10,224 bases of DNA from JBASNZ01 sp049657775 (GTDB lineage Bacteria > Actinomycetota > Coriobacteriia > Anaerosomatales > Anaerosomataceae): positions 1 through 10,224 of the forward strand of contig JBASNZ010000066.1 in NCBI GenBank assembly GCA_049657775.1, in the 5' to 3' direction. Positions 1-7,165 of this stretch are shown here, piece by piece (within the stretch, counting starts at the first letter, position 1; the number at the start of each line of letters is the position of its first letter). The notes beneath the pieces are model-generated. The model saw nothing but the letters and a program-made list of their open reading frames with translations. It was not told where the DNA came from and searched no databases. Position numbers and translations under genes: made by a program.

Positions 1-2
1 GA

Positions 3-1958
3 GGCACAGGTGCGTGTCACTCCTCGGCATCCAACGCGGCCGGCGGCTCCAACATCTACTCGCAGCTCACCACCTCCACCAACAACTCGACGCACCACGA
101 CGTGATGCCCGCCGCCCAGGCGGCCACAGGCGCCAGGATCGAGTGCTCGAGCTGCCACAACGTGCACAAGGACGGTCGCACCAGGGTGTACTCGGACCCC
201 GACAACATCGCGGTCGCCATCGATGACGGCGCGGGTGCCTACATCGATGCCTCCGGGTACGTGTACGCGCTCGTGGGTGCGCAGCACGACGCGCGCGCGC
301 CGCTTATCTCAAACGTCACGCTCGATGCCACGACGTCGGCCCAGGTACTCGTTGGATGGGCACTCGACGAGATCGCCTCGTCGTACGTCGAGATCGGCCC
401 AACCACCGCCTACGAGTTGGGCGCGATCGATGCAAGTGAGCCCACCACCACTCCAGAGGTGGTGCTCTCCACCCTTCAGGCCGGTACGCTCTACCACTTC
501 CGCGTACGGTCGGTCGATGGCCTGGGCAACGAGTCCGTCTCGGCGGACGCGATGTATCGCGCGGGGAATCTGTTCCACACACCCGTGATCGTGCCGGTCG
601 GGGAAGTGCTCTCCGGCGGTTCGACGTCGGTGACGCTTCAGTGGGGCGCGATCCAGCCTGCGGACGACCACGCGGTCGAGTACTACGTGGAGCTCTACAG
701 CGGCACCACACTCATCAACCAGAGTGGTTGGATCACCGCGACGAGCAAGACGTATAGCTTCAACGGGTATGGCGCGTTCAACTGGCGCGTGCGGGCAAGG
801 GACGCGGGCCATACGTGGGTCCAGACCGCGTGGTCTGCCAACGACTACTTCGGTATCAGCTACTGGGAGTCGCGCCCCGCGGGCATCGCCGTGAAGGTTC
901 CAACGGCCAGGGTGTCGCGTCTGTATCCGCTTGGGTCGTTCCTGCCGGGACTCGCCGTACCCACATCGGCCGTACCGGTGACCACTACGTTCGCCGAGGA
1001 GTACTCGGTCGACAGCGACCGCATCGTCCTGGAGGTCGAGCCACCGGGTGGACTCAACACGACCGTTGCGGCTGCGGCAGGATGGGAGAGTGGCGGCGCG
1101 ATGGTTCCCGCGCCTGCATCTCCCGGAACCGCCGTCTCGGCTGAGACACTCGCTCGGGCTGCGACGGTCGACGGCGTTCATTGGCGGACCGACCTTGCAT
1201 CGATCGACCGTGACTGGAACTGGCACGTCGTGCGGTTCCCGGTGACGGGCGCCGGCGGCAGCACCCTCACGCTCCGCTGGACCGGGCACGGAGAGCCGAC
1301 CGTCGGCTATCCCGTGCGACTGGCCTTCTACAACAACGAGACGCAAAGCTGGGTTACCGAGGAGATCGGGGACGCTCCGACAGATCGCTCGGCATCCACG
1401 GAGGTTCAGCCGGCCGCTGCGGGATTCTGCTTCGCGTGTCATGACGGCGAAATGCCCTCTGGCGTGGTCGATCCGGTGGGGCTCTATCCGGTTGCCGCCA
1501 CCTGGGACACCGGCGCGGCCGACGCACACGGCAGCGCGGGCGGAACCGGCGTTGGCGGTTCCCTCAAAGCCCCGTTCGAGAGAAACGATCCGCCGATCGC
1601 CTGCAACACGTGTCACGCCTCGCACGGCAGCCAGAGCGTGTACCACTTCCCGGCCACAGTGAACGGCACTGCCGTGGCCCGGGTCACCAGCGGGAGTTCC
1701 TCGGCGCTGTGCTCGGCCTGTCACGTTGGCGGACTGGTTGACTGGCATGCCGAGTGTGAGGGGTGCCATGTCGCCGACGGTCACTGGGGCGACCAGCGCG
1801 GGGTGCTCCCGACCGAGTCTGATGACTGCTTCTCATGCCACACGCACGGCAGCTCCTGGACGCACCCGGATGCGTGCCTGTTCTGCCACAGTGACGGTGA
1901 GTTGCAGGCGCTTGGCGCCGGCCCCCACGGTCCCTGGACGTATGACAACACCTTCTAG
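3..1958 (+). CDS. Multiheme c-type cytochrome with fibronectin-III-like domains (5' end outside window)
   Basis: The reading frame is open from base 3, so the start, and presumably a signal peptide, lies upstream. The GTG at 102 is only an internal codon. Counting residues from that codon, seven CXXCH heme-attachment motifs are visible: CSSCH (15), CFACH (443), CNTCH (501), CSACH (537), CEGCH (552), CFSCH (576) and CLFCH (592). Several have a second His just downstream (CHNVH, CHASH, CHTH), as in paired-CXXCH cytochromes where that His can ligate a neighbouring heme. Residues about 66-150 and 160-253 look like two fibronectin type III beta-sandwiches (for example LYHFRVRSVDGLGNES), followed by more beta-rich sequence to about 440. 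The protein ends about 22 residues after the last heme, with no membrane anchor or sortase signal. Family knowledge implies covalent heme attachment outside the cytoplasmic membrane and an electron-transfer role. Extracellular or cell-surface location is inferred. The partner and electron acceptor are unknown. Confidence 0.9.
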   Translation, partial: GTGACHSSASNAAGGSNIYSQLTTSTNNSTHHDVMPAAQAATGARIECSSCHNVHKDGRTRVYSDPDNIAVAIDDGAGAYIDASGYVYALVGAQHDARAPLISNVTLDATTSAQVLVGWALDEIASSYVEIGPTTAYELGAIDASEPTTTPEVVLSTLQAGTLYHFRVRSVDGLGNESVSADAMYRAGNLFHTPVIVPVGEVLSGGSTSVTLQWGAIQPADDHAVEYYVELYSGTTLINQSGWITATSKTYSFNGYGAFNWRVRARDAGHTWVQTAWSANDYFGISYWESRPAGIAVKVPTARVSRLYPLGSFLPGLAVPTSAVPVTTTFAEEYSVDSDRIVLEVEPPGGLNTTVAAAAGWESGGAMVPAPASPGTAVSAETLARAATVDGVHWRTDLASIDRDWNWHVVRFPVTGAGGSTLTLRWTGHGEPTVGYPVRLAFYNNETQSWVTEEIGDAPTDRSASTEVQPAAAGFCFACHDGEMPSGVVDPVGLYPVAATWDTGAADAHGSAGGTGVGGSLKAPFERNDPPIACNTCHASHGSQSVYHFPATVNGTAVARVTSGSSSALCSACHVGGLVDWHAECEGCHVADGHWGDQRGVLPTESDDCFSCHTHGSSWTHPDACLFCHSDGELQALGAGPHGPWTYDNTF

Positions 1959-1971
1959 CGAGAGGCGATGA

Positions 1972-2006
1972 GGACGCTCCCCGCGTCTATCGGCGCGCGG
2001 GCGTCC
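1972..2006 (+). terminator. GC-rich hairpin between cytochrome gene and lepA (possible terminator)
   Basis: GGACG (1972-1976) pairs with CGTCC (2002-2006), and CCCGCG (1980-1985) pairs with CGCGGG (1996-2001). This gives 11 GC-rich base pairs with a three-base bulge and a 10-base loop. It begins 13 bases after the cytochrome stop codon, which suits a transcription terminator. There is no real T-tract after it, only scattered Ts, so it may be a weak or factor-assisted terminator, or simply an RNA structure. Confidence 0.45.
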
Positions 2007-2010
2007 CTGC

Positions 2011-2016
2011 TATCCT
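2011..2016 (+). promoter_or_regulatory. Possible -10 box of lepA (leaderless transcript)
   Basis: TATCCT fits the loose actinobacterial -10 pattern TAnnnT and lies nine bases before the lepA ATG at 2026. Transcription would then start at or within a few bases of the ATG. No Shine-Dalgarno sequence is seen before this ATG, which agrees with a leaderless message. No recognisable -35 box is present, and the region upstream is occupied by the hairpin at 1972-2006. Confidence 0.3.
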
Positions 2017-2025
2017 TACCATCCG

Positions 2026-3828
2026 ATGACTGACCCCACACTCATACGCAACTTCTCGATCATCGCGCACATCGATCACGGGAAGTCGACGCTTGCCGAC
2101 CGCATCCTCGAACTCACCCACACCGTGGAGGAGCGCGACATGGTCGAGCAGGTGCTCGACTCCATGGACATCGAGCGGGAGCGCGGCATCACCATCAAGG
2201 CGCAGGCCGTGCGGGTGATGTATGACGCGCGCGACGGGAAGCGCTACCAGCTCAACTTGATCGATACGCCCGGGCACGTCGACTTCACCTACGAGGTCTC
2301 GCGTTCGCTGCAGGCGTGCGAAGGCGTGCTTCTCGTTGTAGATGCGGCGCAGGGTGTAGAGGCGCAGACGGTCGCCAACGCGCTCATGGCGATGAACGCG
2401 CACCTGGAGATCATCCCGCTCATCAACAAGATCGACCTGCCCGCGGCAGACCCGGAACGCGTGCGCCGCGAAATAGAAGAAGCGCTTGCGGTGCCGGCTG
2501 ACGAGGCCGTCCTCACCAGCGGCAAGAGCGGCATCGGCGTGATAGACGCGCTCGAGGCCGTTGTCGCACGCGTGCCGCATCCTGTGGGCGATCCGAGATC
2601 GCCGCTCAAAGCGCTCATCTTCGACTCGTACTTCGACGCGTACCGCGGCGTCGTCGCGCTCGTGAGAATCATCGACGGGTCCATCTCCAAGGGCGAGAAG
2701 GTCCGGATGATGGCCACGCAGACAGTGACCGACATCGAAGAGGTCGGCGTCCGCCGTCCCGCTAACGTGCCGGTCGACAAGCTCGGCGTTGGGGAGGTCG
2801 GCTACATCATCACCGGCCTCAAGGACCCCTCGCTCGTGAAGGTCGGCGACACGGTCACGCTCGCCAAGCATGGCGCGCACGACCCGCTGCCGGGCTATCG
2901 CGAAGTGAAGCCGATGGTGTACACGGGGCTGTTCCCGATCGACGGCGACCAGTATCCCGAGCTGCGCGACGCCCTCGACAAGATGCGCCTCAATGACCCC
3001 GCACTCCTCTATGAACCAGAGAGCAGTCACGCGCTCGGCTTCGGTTTCCGCGTAGGCTTCCTCGGTCTGCTGCATATGGAGGTCGTCAAAGAGCGTCTTG
3101 AGCGCGAATTCGACCTGGACCTACTCGCCACCGCGCCAAGCGTGGAGTACCACGCGTACCTCACCAATGGCCGTGAACTTGAGATCCACTCGCCGCAGGA
3201 CATGCCGGATCCCAGCCATATCGAGCGGATCGAGGAGCCGTACCTCAAGGCCACGATCCTCGTACCGCCGGACTACGTGGGCGCCGTGATGGAGCTTGCC
3301 GAGGGCCGCCGGGCAACGTTCAAGGACATGCAGTACCTCTCGGCCACCACCGTGGACATGCACTATGAGATACCACTGTCCGAACTCATCATGGACTTCT
3401 TCGACCAGCTCAAGAGCCGTACCAAAGGCTACGCGAGCCTGGATTATGAGTACATCGGCTACCGCCCGGGTGAGCTGGTCAAACTTGACGTGCTGCTGGC
3501 CGGCAAGCCGGTGGACGCACTGTCGTTCATCGTTCACAAGGACAAGGCGTACTCTCGCGGCAAGCTGCTGACCGAGAAGCTCAAGCAGATCATCCCTCGC
3601 CAGATGTTCGAGGTGCCCATCCAGGCCGCTATCGGCGCCAAGATCATCAGCCGTGAGACGGTGAGCGCCAAGCGCAAGGACGTGCTCGCCAAGTGTTACG
3701 GCGGTGACATCACGCGCAAGCGCAAGCTTCTGGAGAAGCAGAAGAAGGGCAAGAAGCGGATGAAGAACCTCGGCACGGTCGAGGTGCCGCAAGAGGCCTT
3801 CATGGCGATCCTCAAAGTCGATGAGTAG
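2026..3828 (+). CDS. lepA: Elongation factor 4 (LepA/EF4), ribosomal GTPase
   Basis: LepA is a translational GTPase that acts on ribosomes, affecting back-translocation or initiation and assembly according to different studies. The 600-residue product matches the normal family length. The GTPase domain has its P-loop at residues 14-22 (AHIDHGKST), switch I GITIKAQ at 54-60, DTPGH at 80-84, NKID at 134-137 and the G5 element SGK at 165-167. The EF-G-like domains follow, including VGFLGLLHMEVVKERLEREF, and the basic LepA-specific C-terminal domain contains the lysine-rich stretch near the end (KRKLLEKQKKGKKRMK). The ATG at 2026 was chosen because the next residues run straight into the conserved IRNFSIIAHIDHGKS block. 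No ribosome-binding site precedes it. The stop codon overlaps the hemW start, so the two genes are probably cotranscribed and translationally coupled. Confidence 0.98.
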   Translation: MTDPTLIRNFSIIAHIDHGKSTLADRILELTHTVEERDMVEQVLDSMDIERERGITIKAQAVRVMYDARDGKRYQLNLIDTPGHVDFTYEVSRSLQACEGVLLVVDAAQGVEAQTVANALMAMNAHLEIIPLINKIDLPAADPERVRREIEEALAVPADEAVLTSGKSGIGVIDALEAVVARVPHPVGDPRSPLKALIFDSYFDAYRGVVALVRIIDGSISKGEKVRMMATQTVTDIEEVGVRRPANVPVDKLGVGEVGYIITGLKDPSLVKVGDTVTLAKHGAHDPLPGYREVKPMVYTGLFPIDGDQYPELRDALDKMRLNDPALLYEPESSHALGFGFRVGFLGLLHMEVVKERLEREFDLDLLATAPSVEYHAYLTNGRELEIHSPQDMPDPSHIERIEEPYLKATILVPPDYVGAVMELAEGRRATFKDMQYLSATTVDMHYEIPLSELIMDFFDQLKSRTKGYASLDYEYIGYRPGELVKLDVLLAGKPVDALSFIVHKDKAYSRGKLLTEKLKQIIPRQMFEVPIQAAIGAKIISRETVSAKRKDVLAKCYGGDITRKRKLLEKQKKGKKRMKNLGTVEVPQEAFMAILKVDE

Positions 3829-5002
3829 CGGAGCCGACACGCCCGCGCTGCCCCTGCACCTCTACGTGCACGTTCCCGTGTGCCGCTCCAAGTGCGCCTA
3901 CTGCGACTTCTTCTCGGTGTCCTCGGCCGATCTGCCGATGAGTACCGACGCCCTCGCAGAGGCACTCGCACAGCAGGCGGTGGGGTGGACGGAGCGCGGA
4001 CTCGAGCCGCGCGCGCTCGAGACTCTGTACGTCGGAGGAGGGACGCCGTCTATGCTGGGGCCCTCACTCGCGGGCCTGGTGGACGGCCTGGCAAGCCACA
4101 TCGGATTCGCCGATGGCGCCGAGGTGACCGTGGAGGCTAACCCCGACTCGCTCGACGACACGCTCGTCGCTCTGCTGGCCGAGGCGGGCGTGACGCGCGT
4201 GAGCCTGGGCGTCCAGAGCTTCCACGATGACATCCTGCGCCTGCTCGGGCGCGCGCACGACGCATCGCGGGCGCTTGCGGCCGCCAAAGCGGTACGAGGC
4301 TGGAACATGGCGCTCTCGGTCGATCTGATGTGCGGCATCCCGGGCCAAAGCACCGGCTCGTGGGTAGCGAGTGTGGAGCACGCCATCAGCACCGGTGCCG
4401 AGCACATCTCGGTGTACCCCCTTTCGCTCGAGTCCGGTACGCCGATGGCCGCCGAGGTGCTTCTCGGCCGTTTCCCCGAACCGGATCCGGACGTCGCCGC
4501 GGAGATGATGACGCTTGCGAGCGACATCCTCATCCGTGAGGGCTTCGAGCGCTACGAGATCGCCAACTACGCGCGTCCGGGCTATGAGTCGCGCCACAAC
4601 ACCGCGTACTGGACGGGTCGCGAGTACCTGGGAGTGGGGCCTGGCGCACACGGGATGCTGTCGGCCGCAACCGCGCGCGCGGCGGGGTTCGTGGTGCCCG
4701 ACGATATCGCGCGCGTGCGCTACGCGGTGGCGTGCGACCTGGAAGCGGGGCTGCAGCTTGCGCCCCAGGCCGATCTCGATCTACTCGACGCTGATGACGC
4801 CGCCCGTGAGGACGTGATGCTGGGACTTCGACTCAGCCGTGGCGTCTCTCGCACGCTGGTGGAGCTCGCCGGTGTCCGTGAGGTACTGGAGCGGCTCGCG
4901 CGGCAGGGGCTGGTGGCGCTCGTCGGCAACCGGTGGCGGCTGACCGATCGCGGCTGGCTGCTCGGCAATGAGGTCTTCTCGGCCGTGTGGGCAGGGGAGT
5001 AG
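3821..5002 (+). CDS. hemW: HemW-type radical SAM heme chaperone
   Basis: HemW proteins resemble coproporphyrinogen III dehydrogenase (HemN) but act as heme chaperones that deliver heme to membrane respiratory proteins. Here the radical SAM cluster ligands are C21, C25 and C28 in CRSKCAYCDF. The residue pattern is CX3CX2CxF rather than the CX3CX2CxC of true HemN. GGGTP at 72-76 and EANPDS at 105-110 are typical of the radical SAM barrel. HNTAYW at residues 259-264 matches the HNxxYW heme-binding motif described for HemW, and GVGPGAHG follows. The C-terminal part (about 300-393) is the HemN/HemW winged-helix-like region with GLRLSRGV. The length of 393 residues is normal. The ATG start lies inside the lepA end (8-base overlap). 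It is an old misannotation trap: many databases call this gene hemN. Confidence 0.95.
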   Translation: MSSGADTPALPLHLYVHVPVCRSKCAYCDFFSVSSADLPMSTDALAEALAQQAVGWTERGLEPRALETLYVGGGTPSMLGPSLAGLVDGLASHIGFADGAEVTVEANPDSLDDTLVALLAEAGVTRVSLGVQSFHDDILRLLGRAHDASRALAAAKAVRGWNMALSVDLMCGIPGQSTGSWVASVEHAISTGAEHISVYPLSLESGTPMAAEVLLGRFPEPDPDVAAEMMTLASDILIREGFERYEIANYARPGYESRHNTAYWTGREYLGVGPGAHGMLSAATARAAGFVVPDDIARVRYAVACDLEAGLQLAPQADLDLLDADDAAREDVMLGLRLSRGVSRTLVELAGVREVLERLARQGLVALVGNRWRLTDRGWLLGNEVFSAVWAGE

Positions 5003-5017
5003 GACCGAATCGCGTTT

Positions 5018-5056
5018 CTACGGCAGTTCGAACTCGCCCACAAAGACCTACGGCAG
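5018..5056. repeat. Direct repeat CTACGGCAG flanking a palindrome in the convergent gap
   Basis: The gap between the converging hemW and cytochrome genes is 45 bases. CTACGGCAG occurs at 5018-5026 and again at 5048-5056, where it includes the cytochrome stop codon. Between them, AGTTCGAACT at 5025-5034 is a perfect 10-bp palindrome. With flanking GGC/GCC on the minus strand it could form a short bulged hairpin. There is no T-tract on either side, so a bidirectional terminator is possible but not shown. Confidence 0.35.
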
Positions 5057-6159
5057 CCCCGCTGGAGGATGGCAGTTGAGGCAGAGGTCGTCGTTGGCCG
5101 ATGTCGCGGAAGCCTCGACGAGCATCCTGAAGTTGGTCGACTCGTGTGGGAAGTTCTGGAACCGCGGATTGCTCGACGTCTCAATGCCGTCCGGCATCGT
5201 CACGAGGAACGGCGTCACGTTCGCCTGCGTGCCGTCGGCAGAGAGCGACCCCAGGCTGCGCGCATCTTCATGACACTGCTGGCAGATCGGGTCGTGTCCC
5301 GCCTGTTCGGGCGTGCGCGGGAACGGCATCAGGTATCCCTGGTTGGAGAAGCCGAGCGTCTGGTTGGCGACCGTCGTACCGGTCCAGGCGCCACTCACAT
5401 CGAGTCTGGCGACGCGGCTGTAGACGAAGAACGTGCCGGTGGTCGTGTCATCGGACTCCGCTGGGTGATTGTGCACGGTTCCCAGAGCCGAGGAACGTCC
5501 GCGATGGCACGCGAGACACCAGTCCGAGCCGTATTCGGGAGTCGACGTGGGCGTCACGCCGGGCTTCTTCTTGAGCATGTGCGTCTTGATCTGCGGCAGG
5601 CGAGTAGTCGAGCCCGCGATACGGTACCTATCGCCCTGGAACGCAGCAACGAGGTCGCTTCCATGGGGGAGTGGCAGTCGGTGCACGTGAGTGTGTCGTT
5701 GATTCCGCCGAAGTCGTAGACCGCCGAGCCGCCGTCCGCGGCGCTACCGCCCGGGACGACCGTGGTCATCTCGACCGAGTGTTCTGCCGCTACCGTGAGC
5801 CCGCGGGCAGCGATCGTACCGTAGACGCCGCCACCGCCCGTACCGTCATGGCAGGACTCGCATGACGCCTTGATCGTCGCCCCGGGCAGCAGGCTGAATC
5901 CCGTGGGGGATGCCACATGCACGCTATGGCAACTCGCGCACTTGTTCGTGGTCGACGTATAGCTGCCATGAACGCCGATCGCGGTCGAGCCATGGAAGAC
6001 GGAATACCCGAAGGGGCTGTGGCAGCGGACGCAGTTCTCCTCGACCATGGGTGGGATCGTAGTTGTGGATTCGTCGTACGCATAGGCGACACCGCCACCG
6101 AGTACGAGAATCACGGCCCCCAGAGCGATTGCGCAGGTGATCCGCCCAAAGCGATGCAT
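5048..6159 (-). pseudogene. Secreted seven-heme c-type cytochrome, interrupted by a one-base frameshift
   Basis: Reading from 6159, the frame gives a Sec-type signal peptide (basic MHRFGR, hydrophobic core about 8-24, likely cleavage after AYA near residue 27). It then gives CXXCH sites CVRCH (43), CASCH (74), CESCH (100) and CTDCH (159). Right after CTDCHSP the frame fails. The -1 frame continues with HGSDLVAAF and three more sites, CLACH, CQQCH and CLNCH, to the TAG at 5048-5050. Adding one C to the five-C run (plus-strand G run 5665-5669) restores a single 370-residue protein with seven hemes, the last three at about 215, 293 and 360. Both halves keep clean coding sequence, so the lesion is very recent, a sequencing or assembly error, or a bypassed frameshift. 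CHSVH and similar His placements resemble paired-CXXCH cytochromes. The role is presumably periplasmic or cell-surface electron transfer. A G-rich ribosome-binding-like stretch precedes the ATG. Confidence 0.85.
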
Positions 6160-6202
6160 ATTTGCCCCCCGGCGAAACGTACGTTAAGCAACCTTATGGC
6201 GG

Positions 6203-6232
6203 ATTATGGACGGTCGAAGTCGCGCTTGGCAA
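6203..6232 (-). promoter_or_regulatory. Sigma-70-type promoter of the minus-strand cytochrome gene
   Basis: On the minus strand, TTGCCA (plus coordinates 6227-6232) is followed after 18 bases by CATAAT (6203-6208). Each hexamer matches its consensus (TTGACA, TATAAT) at five of six positions. Transcription would begin near 6196, giving a leader of about 37 bases before the ATG at 6159. This is the best-formed promoter in the window. Confidence 0.65.
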
Positions 6233-6364
6233 TCCCTATTCGATCGGGCGTGCTTGACGCTCCGCAGGCGCGGACGCCAGGCGCGAGCGGATCTTGGCGT
6301 GAGCGGGGATGCGCGTGCGCACGGGCGGTTCCCGGGAGTGCGGCTCGTGGGGAAGTAGTTGCGA

Positions 6365-6384
6365 GTTCCTATAGGTTCCTATTG
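6365..6384 (+). repeat. Tandem 10-bp direct repeat, possible operator for the HTH gene
   Basis: GTTCCTATAG at 6365-6374 is followed immediately by GTTCCTATTG at 6375-6384, two copies identical at nine of ten positions. The unit length is about one helical turn, so a protein could bind both copies on the same face. The repeats lie just before the candidate -10 box of the gene at 6401, which encodes an excisionase-type HTH. Autoregulatory binding is inferred only. The 130 bases before it (about 6233-6364) show nothing recognisable. Confidence 0.5.
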
Positions 6385-6385
6385 G

Positions 6386-6394
6386 TGCTAGGAT
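6386..6394 (+). promoter_or_regulatory. Candidate extended -10 promoter of the HTH-nucleotidyltransferase gene
   Basis: TGCTAGGAT is an extended -10 (TGn plus TAGGAT, fitting TAnnnT). It lies six bases before the ATG at 6401, which would place transcription start at or next to the start codon. The same bases hold AGGA (6390-6393), seven bases from the ATG, which could instead be a Shine-Dalgarno sequence of a longer transcript. The sequence cannot distinguish these two readings. No good -35 box is visible. Confidence 0.35.
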
Positions 6395-6400
6395 GTACTC

Positions 6401-7165
6401 ATGAGTGAGCTCTGGGACATCAATCGCGTGGCCGAGTACCTCGGCGTCACCCAACGCACCGTGTACAACAAGGTGCGCTCTGGCGTTCTGCCCGCCACGA
6501 AGGTCGGTCGGTTGTGGCGTGTCCGAGAGACTGACCTCGAGGCCTGGCTTCTGCAATCGCGCCCGATCGCGTCGGGCGGCATGCCCGCCCGCGAGCCCGG
6601 CGGCGTTCCGTCGCGTGAGGACCTTGATGCCCGTGTGTCCGCCTTCAGCGATACGCTCGAACGCAGACTCGCGTTCGTCGCCGTGCTCACTCGTGGTGTA
6701 GAAGCGCTCGGATGGCCTGCACCCGTGATCGTGGGTGGCCATGCGGTCGAGTTCTGGACGGCCGGCGACTACCCGACCGTGGATATCGATCTGGCCGGAG
6801 CATCAGAGCCGGTTGCTGACGTGCTTGGCCGGTGGGGGTTTATGCGAGAAGGACGCCACTGGTACGACGAACGTCTCGGCCTCGTGCTGGAAGTACCCGC
6901 CTCTGGCCTGGAGGCAGCGCAACGGGATCGCGCCGTGAGTGTCGACATCGGCGGCCTTTGGGCGCACATCCTCGGTATCGAAGACCTTATCGTCGACAGG
7001 TTGAATGCCTGCGTGCACTGGCACGACGAGGAGTCGTGCCTATGGGCGGTCGCGCTCATTCGCACCGCACGCGAGCTAGACGAGCCGTACCTGCGTGAGC
7101 GCGCCATAACAGAAGACGTGAGCGACAAGCTTGCCTGGGCGCTCGAGGAGGCGGCACGATCGTGA
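6401..7165 (+). CDS. Excisionase-type HTH fused to a nucleotidyltransferase-like domain
   Basis: Residues 3-53 form a MerR/excisionase-family helix-turn-helix (helix_turn_helix_17 type), with VAEYLGVTQRTVYNKVRSG and the wing GRLWRVRETDLEAWL. A proline/glycine-rich linker spans about 54-75. Residues about 80-254 resemble minimal nucleotidyltransferase-fold proteins (DUF6036/AbiEii-like). They carry VGGHAVEFW at 111-119, TVDIDL at 126-131 with D128 and D130 as the likely metal-binding pair, and a helical segment GIEDLIVDRLNA at 192-203 resembling the 'pEdLi..Kl.A' stretch seen after such cores. The third acidic residue is uncertain; E164 is one candidate. There is no signal peptide or membrane segment, so it is cytoplasmic. 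Its stop overlaps the start of the small gene at 7162, so the pair is surely cotranscribed. It may be a toxin-antitoxin component or a regulator that modifies an RNA or protein. The substrate is unknown. The domain call rests on motif reading by eye. Confidence 0.75.
   Translation: MSELWDINRVAEYLGVTQRTVYNKVRSGVLPATKVGRLWRVRETDLEAWLLQSRPIASGGMPAREPGGVPSREDLDARVSAFSDTLERRLAFVAVLTRGVEALGWPAPVIVGGHAVEFWTAGDYPTVDIDLAGASEPVADVLGRWGFMREGRHWYDERLGLVLEVPASGLEAAQRDRAVSVDIGGLWAHILGIEDLIVDRLNACVHWHDEESCLWAVALIRTARELDEPYLRERAITEDVSDKLAWALEEAARS

Noticed and set aside
102..104. GTG at 102 as the start of the first cytochrome
   Set aside because: The frame is open to the window edge with coding-like sequence. 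No ribosome-binding site precedes 102, and a secreted cytochrome needs a signal peptide that is not found after it.
309..1784. 491-codon minus-strand open frame opposite the first cytochrome gene
   Set aside because: It is a shadow of the plus-strand frame, which holds seven CXXCH motifs. The minus product is Arg-rich, low in complexity and shows no recognisable domain.
1987..3075. 362-codon minus-strand open frame opposite lepA
   Set aside because: It is the antisense of a clear LepA. The product is His/Val/Arg-rich with no domain.
5665..5671. Programmed -1 frameshift signal in the second cytochrome
   Set aside because: The slip site (CTC CCC C type) does not fit the canonical X XXY YYZ heptamer, because the P-site codon would mispair. 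No obvious downstream pseudoknot or upstream Shine-Dalgarno stimulator was seen. An indel is simpler.
5069..5719. 216-codon plus-strand frame over the second cytochrome
   Set aside because: The minus strand carries the signal peptide and heme motifs in this segment. The plus frame has no motif or ribosome-binding site.
6393..6404. Three-codon ORF (MYS, TGA) overlapping the start of the HTH gene
   Set aside because: It is too short to support. ATG at 6393 lies in the -10/Shine-Dalgarno candidate, and the overlap is probably chance.
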